Source of the DNA: CAMLHP01 sp035759745
GTDB lineage: Bacteria > Gemmatimonadota > Gemmatimonadetes > Gemmatimonadales > GWC2-71-9
Assembly (NCBI GenBank): GCA_035759745.1
Contig: DASTUF010000033.1
Coordinates: forward strand, 1 to 64,000
Length of the DNA stretch: 64,000 nt
Direction: 5' to 3'
This document shows, one piece after another, positions 8,451 to 17,246 of this stretch (the stretch's first letter is position 1; each line of letters opens with the position of its first letter). The position numbers and the translations under genes were made by a program. The notes under the pieces were generated by a model. The model was not told the origin of the DNA. It did not search any database and saw nothing but the letters and a program-made list of their open reading frames with translations.

Positions 8451-8918
8451 TCAGCGCACCTCGCCCAGGCGCAGCGCGGTGGCGCGGGTCAGGCGCTCGA
8501 GGTGATGGAACGCTTCGCGATAGCCGTCGAGCGCACCACCGTACGGGTCGGCAACATCGCCTTCCTCGCCGGCATACTCGGTGAGCAGCATGGCCCGATC
8601 GCCGCCGCCCAGCAGCGCCAGGCGATGCAGGTGGCTGCGCGACATCGCGAGAATGACGTCCGCCTCGGCCAGCAGGCCGGGCGTGACGCGGCGCGACCGG
8701 TGCATCCCCAGATCCACGCCTTCCTCCAGCGCCACCAGGTAGGCTCCTTCCGAGGCGGGCTCGCCCTCCTGGGCTCCGGTGCCCGCCGAGCTGACCGTCA
8801 CTCCCGTAATGCCTGCAGCAGCCAGTTCCCGGCGCAGCAGCGCTTCGGCAGTCGGGCTGCGGCAGGTGTTGCCACTGCACACCATCAGCACGCGGGTGTC
8901 GCGCCGAGGAGTCGTCAT
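8451..8918 (-). CDS. Low-molecular-weight phosphatase, YwlE-like (possible protein-arginine phosphatase)
   Basis: 155 residues with the CX5R phosphatase loop VCSGNTCRSPTAE (Cys14, Arg20) and the general-acid DPYGG loop near residue 125. Tyrosine phosphatases of this fold usually have a bulky aliphatic residue in the loop (GNICRS); Thr18 in GNTCRS is the feature that gives Bacillus YwlE its selectivity for phosphoarginine. The gene directly follows tsaC, as ywlE lies close to ywlC (the tsaC/sua5 homologue) in Bacillus. The ATG at 8918 overlaps the tsaC stop (ATGA); a longer in-frame start inside tsaC is rejected. No McsB arginine kinase is in the window, so arginine phosphatase activity is a prediction. 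Confidence 0.88.
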   Translation of the reverse strand: MTTPRRDTRVLMVCSGNTCRSPTAEALLRRELAAAGITGVTVSSAGTGAQEGEPASEGAYLVALEEGVDLGMHRSRRVTPGLLAEADVILAMSRSHLHRLALLGGGDRAMLLTEYAGEEGDVADPYGGALDGYREAFHHLERLTRATALRLGEVR

Positions 8919-9565
8919 GGCGCGAGCCGGCCCACGCGGCGGCGGAGCAGCGGACGCGGGAGGGCGCCCTCGCGGATCATGACCGGAATCTGCTGGGTGC
9001 AGTCCACAATGGTGGAGGGAGGCACATTGCCGAGCACGCCGCCGTCCAGCACCAGCAGCGTGCCGTCGTCCACCGCGGCCTGGAACAGCTGAACCAGCCG
9101 CTCCACCCCGGGTGCCGGCGGGCCGCCGGGGCGGTTGGCTGAGGTGGACGTCACCGGCATCCCGATGCTCTGGATAAGGCGGGCCATGCCGGCGTGCGAG
9201 GTATGCCGCACCGCGATACCCCCTTCGGGGCCACGTAGCCGATCCGGCAGGCGACCTTCTCCTCCTGCCAGCACCAGCGTCAGAGGGCCGGGCCAGAACT
9301 CGTCCGCCATCGCTCGGGCTGATGCGGTGAACACCAGTCCCCACTGCTCTGCCATGAGCCGGCTACCGACCAGCAGCAGGAACGGCTTGCGAGGGGGACG
9401 ACCCTTGAGTGCCGCCAGCGCCGTCAGTGATGCGTCGCTGGGCGCCGATCCGAGTCCGTAGACGGTCTCGGTGGGATAGGCCAGCAGCAGCCCGCGTTCG
9501 AGCTGCGCCTTGACTGGCGCAGCCGCAGCGTCGACGTCGTCGGACGTCTGGAACGGGAGCATCAT
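8915..9565 (-). CDS. tsaC: L-threonylcarbamoyladenylate synthase (TsaC/Sua5 family)
   Basis: Makes threonylcarbamoyl-AMP from threonine, bicarbonate and ATP for t6A37 modification of ANN-decoding tRNAs. The 216-residue protein is a single YrdC domain: LAYPTETVYGLG (about 34-45), the KGRPPRKPFLLLV lysine loop, WPGPLTLVL, IAVRHTSHAGM and VTSTSANRPGG. There is no C-terminal Sua5 domain. The ATG at 9565 overlaps the ispD stop (ATGA) and is preferred over the start 18 bp upstream. Downstream is the YwlE-like phosphatase. Confidence 0.94.
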   Translation of the reverse strand: MMLPFQTSDDVDAAAAPVKAQLERGLLLAYPTETVYGLGSAPSDASLTALAALKGRPPRKPFLLLVGSRLMAEQWGLVFTASARAMADEFWPGPLTLVLAGGEGRLPDRLRGPEGGIAVRHTSHAGMARLIQSIGMPVTSTSANRPGGPPAPGVERLVQLFQAAVDDGTLLVLDGGVLGNVPPSTIVDCTQQIPVMIREGALPRPLLRRRVGRLAP

Positions 9566-10245
9566 CGGAGGTGCGACGCCCACGCTTCCGCCAGCGCGAA
9601 ATCGTCACTGGTAGTGACCTTGAAGTTGAGCGACGAGTCGGGAACCAGCTGCACGTCCACGCCGGTGGCCTCCACCAGCATCGAATCGTCGGTGGCGCCC
9701 GCCGCAGCGGCCACCTGTGCTGCTTCCAGGATGCTGCGACGGAACCCCTGAGGCGTCTGGGCCCGCCAGAGTGCCTGCCGCGGAAGCGTGCGACGCACGA
9801 CCGACCCGCTGGTGTCGGCCTCCTTGAGCGTATCGGCGAGGGGAACCGCTGCCAGCGCGGCGCCGCCCGCGCGTGCAGCGGCAATCACCGCGGATATCAC
9901 TTCTCCGCTCACGAAGGGCCGCGCAGCGTCGTGCACCAGCACGATCCCGGCGTCGGGTGGTAGCGCGGAGAGCGCACGCCGCACCGACTCCGCCCGCTCG
10001 GCGCCGCCAGCAACCAGCGTGACCGCCGGACCCTGCAGCTCGGAGAGCCAGGCGGGCGGCGCCGCGGCGTGCTCGGCCGGCAGCGCGATCACTATGTGGG
10101 CGACGTCGGGATGACTGGAGAACGGTCGCAATGCACGTAGCAGCAACGGTACGCCGGCGAGTTCACGGAACTGCTTGAGCGTACCGGCGCCGGCCCGCTC
10201 GCCTCGGCCGCCGGCCACGAGCAGCACGCCGACGTCACGCGGCAA
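9562..10245 (-). CDS. ispD: 2-C-methyl-D-erythritol 4-phosphate cytidylyltransferase
   Basis: MEP-pathway enzyme that joins CTP and MEP on the way to isopentenyl diphosphate. 227 residues. GVLLVAGGRGERAG with TLKQF (about 6-26) forms the CTP-binding loop, LVHDAARPFV holds the Asp/Arg substrate site, and ALWRAQTPQGF and TDDSMLVE match the family C-terminal motifs. The likely start is a TTG at 10245, overlapping the radA 3' end by 11 bases; it leaves only five residues before the first strand, so a later start would truncate the fold. No ispF follows. Confidence 0.93.
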   Translation of the reverse strand: MPRDVGVLLVAGGRGERAGAGTLKQFRELAGVPLLLRALRPFSSHPDVAHIVIALPAEHAAAPPAWLSELQGPAVTLVAGGAERAESVRRALSALPPDAGIVLVHDAARPFVSGEVISAVIAAARAGGAALAAVPLADTLKEADTSGSVVRRTLPRQALWRAQTPQGFRRSILEAAQVAAAAGATDDSMLVEATGVDVQLVPDSSLNFKVTTSDDFALAEAWASHLR

Positions 10246-11590
10246 GCGCGCGCACCAGCTGGTTGACGTGATCCAGACCGATCAGCTCGGCGGCACCGTT
10301 GCCGAGCGAGGCGCGGGACGACGCATAGACACGGCGGAATCCTACCCGCGCCGCCTCCTGCACCCGGCGTTCGAGGCCGGCGATGGGGCGGATCTCGCCG
10401 CCCAGGCCGATTTCACCCAGGAAGACGACGTCGGAAGGAGTGGGACAGTTGTGCAGGCTCGAGATGAGAGCGGCAGCGACGGCGAGGTCGGTCCCGGGCT
10501 CGGTGAGACGCACGCCGGCGGTAGCCTGCACGAACACATCGAGGTCGCTGAATCCGGTGGCGGCGCGCCGCTCGAGCACCGCCAGCAGAACCGCCAGCCG
10601 CTTGGGGTCCAAGCCGGTCGCGACCCGCTGAGGCGTGCCATATCCCGAGCGCGATGCCAGCGCCTGGACCTCCACCAGCACTGGACGAGTGCCTTCCATG
10701 AGCGCCGTGACGGCGCTGCCCGTGATGCCGGCGGAGCGCGCGGCCAGGAACACTTCGCTCGGATTGGCCACCGGGACCAGGCCGGCCGCGGTCATGGCAA
10801 AGACCCCCAGCTCATCCACCGACCCAAAGCGGTTCTTGGTGGCGCGCAGCAGCCGGTAGTCGAGTGCGGTCTCGCCCTCGAAGTAGAGCACGGTGTCGAC
10901 TATATGCTCGAGCGTGCGAGGCCCGGCGATCCCGCCGCCCTTGGTGACGTGACCGACTACCACCACGGCGGTGCCGGTGTCCTTGGCGAAGCGCATCAAG
11001 CGCCCGGCGCACTCGCGCACCTGGCCCACGTTGCCTGGGGCGCCCTCGAGCAGCTCGGTGTATACGGTCTGGATGGAATCGAGAACCAGCAGGTCGGCAG
11101 GGACAGCGGCGGTGGCGGCGATGATGCGCTCGAGCGAGGTCTCGCCCAGGACCCGGACTGCTCCCGCATCCTCGGTGAGTCGCTCGGCGCGGAGCCGGAG
11201 CTGCTCCGGGCTTTCTTCACCGCTGGCGTACACCACGGCGCGGCCGGCGCGTTCCAGCCGAGCCGCTGCCTGAAGCAGCAGCGTGGATTTGCCGATGCCG
11301 GGCTCACCGCCGATGAGTGTCATCGAGCCGGGCACGATGCCGCCGCCCAGCACGAAGTCAAACTCGTCCAGGCCCGTGCGCCAGCGCGCATTGGGCGGCG
11401 GCTGCACTTCCCGCAACCGGCCGGGAGCCTCCGCGACCGGAGCCCGCTCACCTCGCACCCCTCGGCGCGCCGCCACCACCGGTTCCTCGGCTACGCTGTT
11501 CCACGCCCCGCACGCTTCGCAGCGGCCCGTCCACTTGGGATGCTCGTGGCCGCACTCTCCGCAGCGATACAGCGACTTGGCGCGAGCCAC
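10235..11590 (-). CDS. radA: DNA repair protein RadA
   Basis: RecA-like ATPase that promotes branch migration in recombination. 451 residues: an N-terminal four-cysteine zinc finger (YRCGECG...RCEACG, about 8-28), Walker A GGEPGIGKST (about 96), the RadA-specific KNRFGS motif (about 255) and a C-terminal Lon-protease-like domain without catalytic residues. The GTG at 11590 is one base after the dnaB stop and gives the standard ARAKSLYRC beginning; a longer in-frame start within dnaB would put a spurious sequence before the zinc finger. Confidence 0.95.
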   Translation of the reverse strand: MARAKSLYRCGECGHEHPKWTGRCEACGAWNSVAEEPVVAARRGVRGERAPVAEAPGRLREVQPPPNARWRTGLDEFDFVLGGGIVPGSMTLIGGEPGIGKSTLLLQAAARLERAGRAVVYASGEESPEQLRLRAERLTEDAGAVRVLGETSLERIIAATAAVPADLLVLDSIQTVYTELLEGAPGNVGQVRECAGRLMRFAKDTGTAVVVVGHVTKGGGIAGPRTLEHIVDTVLYFEGETALDYRLLRATKNRFGSVDELGVFAMTAAGLVPVANPSEVFLAARSAGITGSAVTALMEGTRPVLVEVQALASRSGYGTPQRVATGLDPKRLAVLLAVLERRAATGFSDLDVFVQATAGVRLTEPGTDLAVAAALISSLHNCPTPSDVVFLGEIGLGGEIRPIAGLERRVQEAARVGFRRVYASSRASLGNGAAELIGLDHVNQLVRALAA

Positions 11591-11591
11591 G

Positions 11592-12968
11592 TTAGTCGGA
11601 CTCCTCCCGGGCCGTGAGGTTGTCGAACCGGGTGTACTCCCGGCTGAACCGGAGCTGGACATCGCCGGTCGGGCCGTTGCGGTTCTTCGAAAGCATGATT
11701 TCGGCCAGCCCGCGCTTGGTTTCGTCCTCGCGGTCGTAGTACTCGGCGCGATGGATGAAGATGACCAGGTCCGCGTCCTGCTCGATGGCGCCCGAGTCAC
11801 GCAGGTCGGACAGGATCGGCTTGCGCTCGCCGCCCCGCTGCTCCGACGCGCGCGACAACTGCGAGAGCGCCACCACCGGCACCTCCAACTCGCGCGCCAG
11901 TGCCTTGAGCGAGCGCGAGATATCGGAGATCTCCTGCACCCGGTTCTCAGCGTACTCGGGGCTGCGCATGAGCTGGAGGTAATCGACCACCAGCATCTTG
12001 ACGTCGTACTCCGCCTTGAGGCGGCGGGCCTTGGAGCGCATCTGGAGCAGCGTCAGCGCCGGCTGGTCGTCGATCCAGATGGGGCAGCTCTGGAGTATGC
12101 CGGCGGCGCGGGCCAGCTGGGTAAAGTCATAGTCCCGCAACGTTCCCTGCCGCACCCGCTGGGCATCTACCCGGGCCATGGAGGTGAGCATCCGGTGGAC
12201 CAGCGCCTCCTTGGACATTTCCAGCGAGAACACGGCGACGCCTTGCTGCTCCATGGCCGCATTGGCCGCCACGTTGAGCGCGAAGGCGGTCTTTCCCATC
12301 GACGGCCGGGCCGCGATGACCACCAGCTCCGACGACTGGAAGCCGCTGGTGAGCCCATCCAAATCTGCGAAACCGCTGGGAACACCGGTAATCGCCTTGC
12401 CGCTCTTCTGGAGCGTTTCTATGCGCTCCATCGTCGGCCAGAGCATCTCCTTGAGCCGGGTAAAGCCCTCGTCGCCCCGCTGCTGCGAGATCTGGAAGAT
12501 CCGGCCCTCCGCCGAATCCAGCAGTTCGTTGGCTCGCGCCTTCGGGTCGTACGCCTCGGTGACGATCGCGGTCGCGCTCTCGATGAGGCGCCGGAGGATG
12601 GCCTTCTCCCGGATGATGCGGCTATGGAACTCGAGATTGGCCGCGGTAGGCACCGCGTCCACCAGCTCGCCCACGTACTCGAGCCCGCCGGCCGAATCCA
12701 GTTCGCCCCGGCGGATCAACTCGTCCCGCAGGGTCACATGGTCAATGACGGTTCGGCGCTCGGTGAGTGCCATCATGGCCCGGAAGAGCCGGCGGTGCGC
12801 CTCCCGGTAGAACATGGTGTCGTCGAGGAGTTCGGTCGCGCGGAGCGCCGCGTCCTGGTCCAGCAGCATGGCTCCGAGCACTGCCTGCTCCGCCTCGCTG
12901 CTCCAGGGCGCCGCCCGGCCGACGTACGCGTCAGCGGTCGAGAAGTTGTCGGGCGATCCGGACGTCAT
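11592..12968 (-). CDS. dnaB: Replicative DNA helicase DnaB
   Basis: Hexameric 5'-3' helicase at the replication fork. 458 residues from the ATG at 12968. The N-terminal helical domain (about 20-120, SSEAEQAVLGAMLLD) is followed by a linker and the RecA-like motor with Walker A ARPSMGKTAF (about 206), Walker B VVDYLQLM and the arginine-finger region near the end. No intein interrupts it. A more upstream start would run further into the uracil-DNA glycosylase gene; the chosen start already overlaps that gene by 38 bases. Confidence 0.95.
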   Translation of the reverse strand: MTSGSPDNFSTADAYVGRAAPWSSEAEQAVLGAMLLDQDAALRATELLDDTMFYREAHRRLFRAMMALTERRTVIDHVTLRDELIRRGELDSAGGLEYVGELVDAVPTAANLEFHSRIIREKAILRRLIESATAIVTEAYDPKARANELLDSAEGRIFQISQQRGDEGFTRLKEMLWPTMERIETLQKSGKAITGVPSGFADLDGLTSGFQSSELVVIAARPSMGKTAFALNVAANAAMEQQGVAVFSLEMSKEALVHRMLTSMARVDAQRVRQGTLRDYDFTQLARAAGILQSCPIWIDDQPALTLLQMRSKARRLKAEYDVKMLVVDYLQLMRSPEYAENRVQEISDISRSLKALARELEVPVVALSQLSRASEQRGGERKPILSDLRDSGAIEQDADLVIFIHRAEYYDREDETKRGLAEIMLSKNRNGPTGDVQLRFSREYTRFDNLTAREESD

Positions 12969-13692
12969 CCCAGGTTGGCTTCTTCCAGTTTGGATTGCGG
13001 AGCAGTGCCGCGGGGTGATACGTGACGACGAGCGGAATGCCGTCGTACTCATGCACCTTGAGGCGGAGTGCTCCCAGGGACTTCTTCACACCCAGGAGCG
13101 TTTCAGCCGAGGTCGTTCCCATCGCGAGGATCACGCGTGGCTTGAGAATCGCAAGTTGCCGCCGGAGGTACGGCATGCAGGCCTCGATCTCGTCCGGCTG
13201 CGGCTTGCGATTCTGGGGCGGCCGACACTTCACCACATTGCAGATGAACACGTCCTCGCGCCGCAGGTCGATGGCCGAGAGGATGCCATCCAGCAGCTTG
13301 CCCGCCTGGCCCACGAAGGGCCGGCCGGTCTCGTCCTCGGTCGCGCCGGGGCCCTCGCCCACCAGCACCATCTTCGCCGTGGCGCTGCCCTCCCCTGGGA
13401 CCGCGTTCTTCCGGGCCGGGCAGAGTCCGCAACAATACGTCGAACGGATGCGGTCCGCGACCTGCTCGAGCGTATCGAGGCCGGCGAGGGGGTCGCCCAC
13501 CAGGGGAACGGCGGGCGAGACGACCTTGAGGCCGGCTTCGGGAATCGGCGGCGCACCCGCGCGCCAATCCCGGGCCGGCGACTCCGGTGCCGCGGCCGGC
13601 GGCCCGGACAGGACCACCTCGTTGCCGCCCAGCTCAGCCTGCTGCCGCAGGTATCTCGCGCGAGCGTCAGCCAAGGCGCGCCTCCACGGCAT
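12931..13692 (-). CDS. Uracil-DNA glycosylase, family 4 type with predicted 4Fe-4S cluster
   Basis: Removes uracil from DNA. 253 residues. A basic, Pro/Ala-rich N-terminus of about 80 residues precedes the catalytic domain, which has the cluster cysteines CCGLC and, after the VGEGPGATEDETGRPFVG motif, CNVVKC and the downstream IEAC. GEGPGATEDETG is motif 1 and HPAALLRN is motif 2 with the active-site histidine. The cysteine layout indicates a family 4 enzyme, common in thermophiles but also found in many mesophiles. It overlaps coaBC upstream and dnaB downstream. The TTG at about 13674 is an alternative start. Confidence 0.92.
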   Translation of the reverse strand: MPWRRALADARARYLRQQAELGGNEVVLSGPPAAAPESPARDWRAGAPPIPEAGLKVVSPAVPLVGDPLAGLDTLEQVADRIRSTYCCGLCPARKNAVPGEGSATAKMVLVGEGPGATEDETGRPFVGQAGKLLDGILSAIDLRREDVFICNVVKCRPPQNRKPQPDEIEACMPYLRRQLAILKPRVILAMGTTSAETLLGVKKSLGALRLKVHEYDGIPLVVTYHPAALLRNPNWKKPTWDDVRIARQLLDR

Positions 13693-14869
13693 CGAGAATG
13701 CCGTCCGCTATCTCTCGCTTGCTGGCAAGCGCCAGCGGCTGGGTCGACCCGTCGCTGCCGAGGATGACTACCCGATTGGTTTCGACTTCGAACCCCGCCC
13801 CCGGCTCCAGCGCATCGTTGACCACGATCAGGTCCAGCGCCTTCGCGGCCAGCTTGGCCCGTCCCCTCTCGAGCGCATCGCCGGTCTCGAGTGCGAACCC
13901 CACGATCACGGCGCCCGGCTTCCGCTGCGACCGGGTGCCGACCAGGATGTCGTCGGTGGGCGCCAGCGCGAGGTTGAGCATCCCGCTGCTGCGAGGACGC
14001 TTTACCGACGCGCTTTCGTCGGCGCGATAGTCCGCAGGCGCGGCCGCCATGACCAGCACGTCGGTCGCCGGCAGCACGTGACCCACTGCCGCGCCCATGT
14101 CGGCGGTGGTCTCGACCCGCTCGACCTCGATGCCTGGATGGGGAACGAGCGCACCGGGGCCGAGTATCAGCCGAACGTTGGCGCCGCGGGCCCACGCCGC
14201 CTCGGCCAGCGCGATGCCCATTCGCCCGCTGGAGCGGTTGGTCATGACGCGGACCGGATCGAGGGGCTCGCGGGTCGGGCCGCCGGTAACGACCACCCGT
14301 CGTCCCGCGAGCCTGCTGCCGGCGGATGCCAGCACCCGCTCCGCGTGGAGCATGATCGCATTCGGCTCGCTCATTCGCCCCGGCCGATCGCTGGGCCCCT
14401 CGGCGAGCGCGCCAATTTCCGGACCCACGGTCGCGACGCCGCGTGCCGCCAGCCCGGCCAGGTTGGCCCGTGTGGTGGCGGCGGCAAACATCTCGTCGTT
14501 CATGGCGGGCGCCAGCAGCACCGGCGCCGTGGTGGCGAGCAGGAGTGTGGTCAGGAGGTCATCGGCGATGCCCTGCGCCAGCCGGGCAATCAGGTGCGCC
14601 GTCGCCGGCGCCACGATGACCACGTCCGCATCCTCGCCCAGGCGGATATGTGACAACGCCCCGCCTGGCTCCCAGAGGGACGTCAGCACGGGGCGACCGG
14701 TGAGCGCTTCGAAGGTGACTGGCCGCACGAACTCCGCGGCCGCACGCGTGAGCACGACGTCCACGCGGGCGCCCGCCTCGACCAATTGGCGGGCCAGCAT
14801 GCAGCTCTTGTAGCACGCGATCCCGCCAGTCACGCCGAGGACGACGCGCCGGCCGGACCAGGATGTCAC
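13667..14869 (-). CDS. coaBC: Bifunctional phosphopantothenoylcysteine decarboxylase / phosphopantothenate-cysteine ligase
   Basis: Carries out two consecutive steps of coenzyme A synthesis. 400 residues. The FMN-dependent decarboxylase half (about 1-175) has LGVTGGIACYKS, the catalytic-histidine region LSHIRL and PAMNDEMF; the ligase half (about 185-400) has VVVTGGPTREPLDPVR, NRSSGRMG and the KRPRSS lysine segment. The GTG start overlaps the rpoZ stop (GTGA). RpoZ next to CoaBC is a conserved neighbourhood in many bacteria. Confidence 0.95.
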   Translation of the reverse strand: MTSWSGRRVVLGVTGGIACYKSCMLARQLVEAGARVDVVLTRAAAEFVRPVTFEALTGRPVLTSLWEPGGALSHIRLGEDADVVIVAPATAHLIARLAQGIADDLLTTLLLATTAPVLLAPAMNDEMFAAATTRANLAGLAARGVATVGPEIGALAEGPSDRPGRMSEPNAIMLHAERVLASAGSRLAGRRVVVTGGPTREPLDPVRVMTNRSSGRMGIALAEAAWARGANVRLILGPGALVPHPGIEVERVETTADMGAAVGHVLPATDVLVMAAAPADYRADESASVKRPRSSGMLNLALAPTDDILVGTRSQRKPGAVIVGFALETGDALERGRAKLAAKALDLIVVNDALEPGAGFEVETNRVVILGSDGSTQPLALASKREIADGILDAVEARLG

Positions 14870-15081
14870 GCTTCGGAGCGGCGGCGGCGAACCAGCTTGT
14901 AGTTCAGGTCGCCATCCACGAGCGACTCGATCGCGCGCGTGGTCAGCTTCTCCTCGCCCGCGACGGCCTCGTGGCCAGCGGGAAACTCATTCAGATACCG
15001 CGCAAACTTGGCGGCCACCAGCACGCCGAGGTATTTGTTGCCGGACTGCCGGGCGACCTCGGTCGGGGTCACGATCCGCAT
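14866..15081 (-). CDS. rpoZ: RNA polymerase omega subunit
   Basis: 71-residue protein that assists assembly of the beta-prime subunit. Recognised by the short omega fold (VARQSGNKYLGVLVAAKFARYLNE), the ending with basic residues, and above all by its location between gmk and coaBC. The first half is diverged from the Proteobacterial type, so sequence alone would be weaker. The ATG at 15081 is preferred over an upstream in-frame start within gmk. It lies 19 bp after gmk and overlaps coaBC by 4 bases. Confidence 0.85.
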   Translation of the reverse strand: MRIVTPTEVARQSGNKYLGVLVAAKFARYLNEFPAGHEAVAGEEKLTTRAIESLVDGDLNYKLVRRRRSEA

Positions 15082-15100
15082 CTGCTCTCCTTCGTGCTCT

Positions 15101-15754
15101 TCAGGTTGGCGAAGCCGCGGCAAGCGCCGCCGCTTCGCGAAGTACTTCATCCTTGAGGCGGGCAACGTCGTCCGCCAGCGACGGCAGCCGGCGCACCCGG
15201 CGGCCCTCCGAATCGATGATCGCCGCGACGGCTTCGACCGCGCTCACCAGGTCGTTGTTGACCACGACGTAATCGTACTCCCCCGCCTCGGCCATCTCTT
15301 CCGCCGCCCGGCGCATCCGCGCCTCGAGGACCCTGGGTGGCTCGGTACCGCGCCGGCGGAGGCGCTCGGCCAGCACCGCGCCCGAGGGCGGCAGCACGAA
15401 CACCAGCACCGCGCCGGCCACCGTCTCACGGATCTGTCGCGCGCCCTGGATCTCGATATCCAGGACCGCGGTGCGCCCCTCGGTCTCGAGGCGCCGCAGC
15501 TCCGACTTCAGGGTGCCGTAGCACTCGCCGCCGTACGTGGCCCACTCGACGAAGTCACCGGCCGCCACCCTCGCATCGAAGTCGGCGCGGCTCACGAAGT
15601 GGTAGTCCACCCCGTCCTTCTCGCGCGGACGCATCGCGCGCGTGGTGGCCGATACCGAGTAGCCCAGCTCTTCCCGGCCCTCGAGCAGCGAGCGCGCGAT
15701 GGTGGTCTTGCCGCCGCCCGATGGAGACGACAGCACCAGGACGAACGGCCTCAC
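15101..15754 (-). CDS. gmk: Guanylate kinase
   Basis: Phosphorylates GMP to GDP. 217 residues. The P-loop SSPSGGGKTT lies near the N-terminus, followed by SVSATTRAMRPREKDGVDY with the GMP-binding residues, FVEWATYGGECYGT and the LDIEIQGARQIR segment. The GTG at 15754 overlaps the yicC stop as GTGA and yields the standard RPFVLVLSSPSG start; the longer in-frame start in yicC is rejected. Confidence 0.95.
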   Translation of the reverse strand: MRPFVLVLSSPSGGGKTTIARSLLEGREELGYSVSATTRAMRPREKDGVDYHFVSRADFDARVAAGDFVEWATYGGECYGTLKSELRRLETEGRTAVLDIEIQGARQIRETVAGAVLVFVLPPSGAVLAERLRRRGTEPPRVLEARMRRAAEEMAEAGEYDYVVVNNDLVSAVEAVAAIIDSEGRRVRRLPSLADDVARLKDEVLREAAALAAASPT

Positions 15755-16626
15755 TCGAGGTTCTCCAGCTGCTCGCGGATCTTCTCGAGGTCGCCCTTCA
15801 CCTGGATGACCAGGCTCGCGATCCCGGCGTCGCTGGCCTTGGAGCCGATGGTGTTGGCCTCGCGTCCCATCTCCTGGGCCAGGAAGCCGAGCTGCTTGCC
15901 CACCGGCCCCTCGACAGCGAGGGCGCCGTGGCACGCCTCGATGTGGGCGGTGAACCGCACCAGTTCCTCCGAGATGTCAAGCCGGTCCGACATGAGGGCG
16001 ATCTCCTGGGCCAGCCGCTGCGGGTCGAGCCCCGCACCACCCAGGAGTTCCTGGGCCGACTGCGACAGGCGGTCGCGCTCGCGAGTGAGGCGCGCCGGCG
16101 CGAGCTCGGCAATCCGGCCCAGCGCCGCACGAATCGACTCGAGCCGCGCGACAATGTCCTCCTGCAGCGCCGCGCCCTCGCGGAGCCGCATGGTGCGACA
16201 CGCGGCCGCTGCCTCGCCCACGACCGGCTCAATCTCGTCCCAGGTCGGCGGCGCCGAGTCGGGCTGGGTCCAGGTCAGCACTTCGGGCTGGCGCGCGACG
16301 AGTTCGAGGTTGACGTCGCCGCGCAACGACAGCGCGTCCTGCAGCTCCTTGAGCCGGGATGCGAACTGGCGCGCCCGGTCGAGGTTGATCGAGAGCGCCG
16401 GCTCCTGGGCGTCGGAGTCCACCCACCGGGCGCTCAGGGACACATGCCCCCGCTCGAACTCCTGACGGACCCGGTCCTTGATGGCGGCCTCGAAGCCGCC
16501 GAGGTCGTTCGCGAGACGGGGGGTGAAGAGCAGGAACCGGTGATTGACGCTGCGGATCTCGACCCGCAGCCGGCCGGCCGGCAACTGCCGTTCCGCCTCA
16601 CCAAATCCGGTCATGCTCTGCGCCAA
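15751..16626 (-). CDS. YicC family protein (putative endoribonuclease)
   Basis: 291 residues covering both YicC halves: the N-terminal SMTGFGEAE and EIRSVNHRFL motifs and the C-terminal DUF1732 region ending in GREANTIGSKASD and VVQVKGDLEKIREQ-like (here VIQVKGDLEKIREQLEN). E. coli YicC has been linked to small-RNA degradation. The likely start is the TTG at 16626, giving MAQSMTGFG as in many homologues (MxxSMTGFG), with GAGG about 8 bases upstream; the ATG at 16614 is the alternative. It begins the yicC-gmk-rpoZ-coaBC cluster. The left end of an inverted-repeat cassette lies 40 bp upstream. Confidence 0.9.
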   Translation of the reverse strand: MAQSMTGFGEAERQLPAGRLRVEIRSVNHRFLLFTPRLANDLGGFEAAIKDRVRQEFERGHVSLSARWVDSDAQEPALSINLDRARQFASRLKELQDALSLRGDVNLELVARQPEVLTWTQPDSAPPTWDEIEPVVGEAAAACRTMRLREGAALQEDIVARLESIRAALGRIAELAPARLTRERDRLSQSAQELLGGAGLDPQRLAQEIALMSDRLDISEELVRFTAHIEACHGALAVEGPVGKQLGFLAQEMGREANTIGSKASDAGIASLVIQVKGDLEKIREQLENLE

Positions 16627-16693
16627 GGCCGCCTCGCGTTGCTGTTGAAGTGGAGCCTTGAAATCTAGTCCGCAGATGAAGTTGATGAAAGGG

Positions 16694-16711
16694 GATGAAG
16701 TTGATGGGGCG
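16694..16711 (+). repeat. Left copy of 18-bp internal inverted repeat
   Basis: GATGAAGTTGATGGGGCG, matched perfectly in inverse orientation at 17185-17202. The right copy encodes the last residues (PHQLH) of the GxxExxY protein, so the repeat is partly coding. The pair could bring the two ends of the transcript together as a long stem around the gene. Confidence 0.85.
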
Positions 16712-16814
16712 GAGCGGCGGCTGGCCCCGGCTCGGGCGATCGGGACCCCGATTTTGGGGTTGCTTGGGCGAGAAAATGGTGACGGCGTCCCTGGCCGGCG
16801 CCGCAGATTGGGGC

Positions 16815-17207
16815 ATGCCAGGCCTGAAGGATGACCAGCAGACCTACAAGGTCATCGGAGCCGCGATGCGGGTGCATCGGCAGCTCGGCTGCGGATTCCT
16901 GGAGGCGGTCTATCGCGATGCGCTCAAGCTGGAACTCAGTGCTTCTGGTAATCCATTCGAGGCCGAGGTGGGCTTTGGCATCGTCTACGATGGCCAGCTA
17001 CTGCAGTCGAGGTATCGTGCCGACCTGGTGTGCTACAGAAAGGTGCTGGTAGAGCTCAAGGCACTTGCCACGCTGACTACGCGGGAAACGGCGCAAGTGC
17101 TCAACTACCTAAAGGCCAGCGGCATAGAGCGCGGGCTACTCCTCAACTTTGGCACGCGTCGTCTCGAAATCCAAAGATTGGCGACGCCCCATCAACTTCA
17201 TCGTTGA
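16815..17207 (+). CDS. GxxExxY family protein, PD-(D/E)XK nuclease-like
   Basis: 130 residues from the ATG at 16815 (longer in-frame starts at 16776 and 16695 exist). The family name motif is G27-x2-E30-x2-Y33 in GCGFLEAVYRDAL. RYRADLV followed by VELKA gives Asp70, Glu80 and Lys82, the spacing expected of a PD-(D/E)XK nuclease core. The remaining C-terminal strand-helix region ends in the inverted repeat. No biochemical role is established for the family as far as I know. It is the only plus-strand gene among minus-strand neighbours from 1 to 22.7 kb and lies within an inverted-repeat cassette, which suggests horizontal or selfish behaviour. Confidence 0.85.
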   Translation: MPGLKDDQQTYKVIGAAMRVHRQLGCGFLEAVYRDALKLELSASGNPFEAEVGFGIVYDGQLLQSRYRADLVCYRKVLVELKALATLTTRETAQVLNYLKASGIERGLLLNFGTRRLEIQRLATPHQLHR

Positions 17208-17246
17208 ACATCTGTTTCATCTGTGGATTACGTGCGTGTCTGCGGA

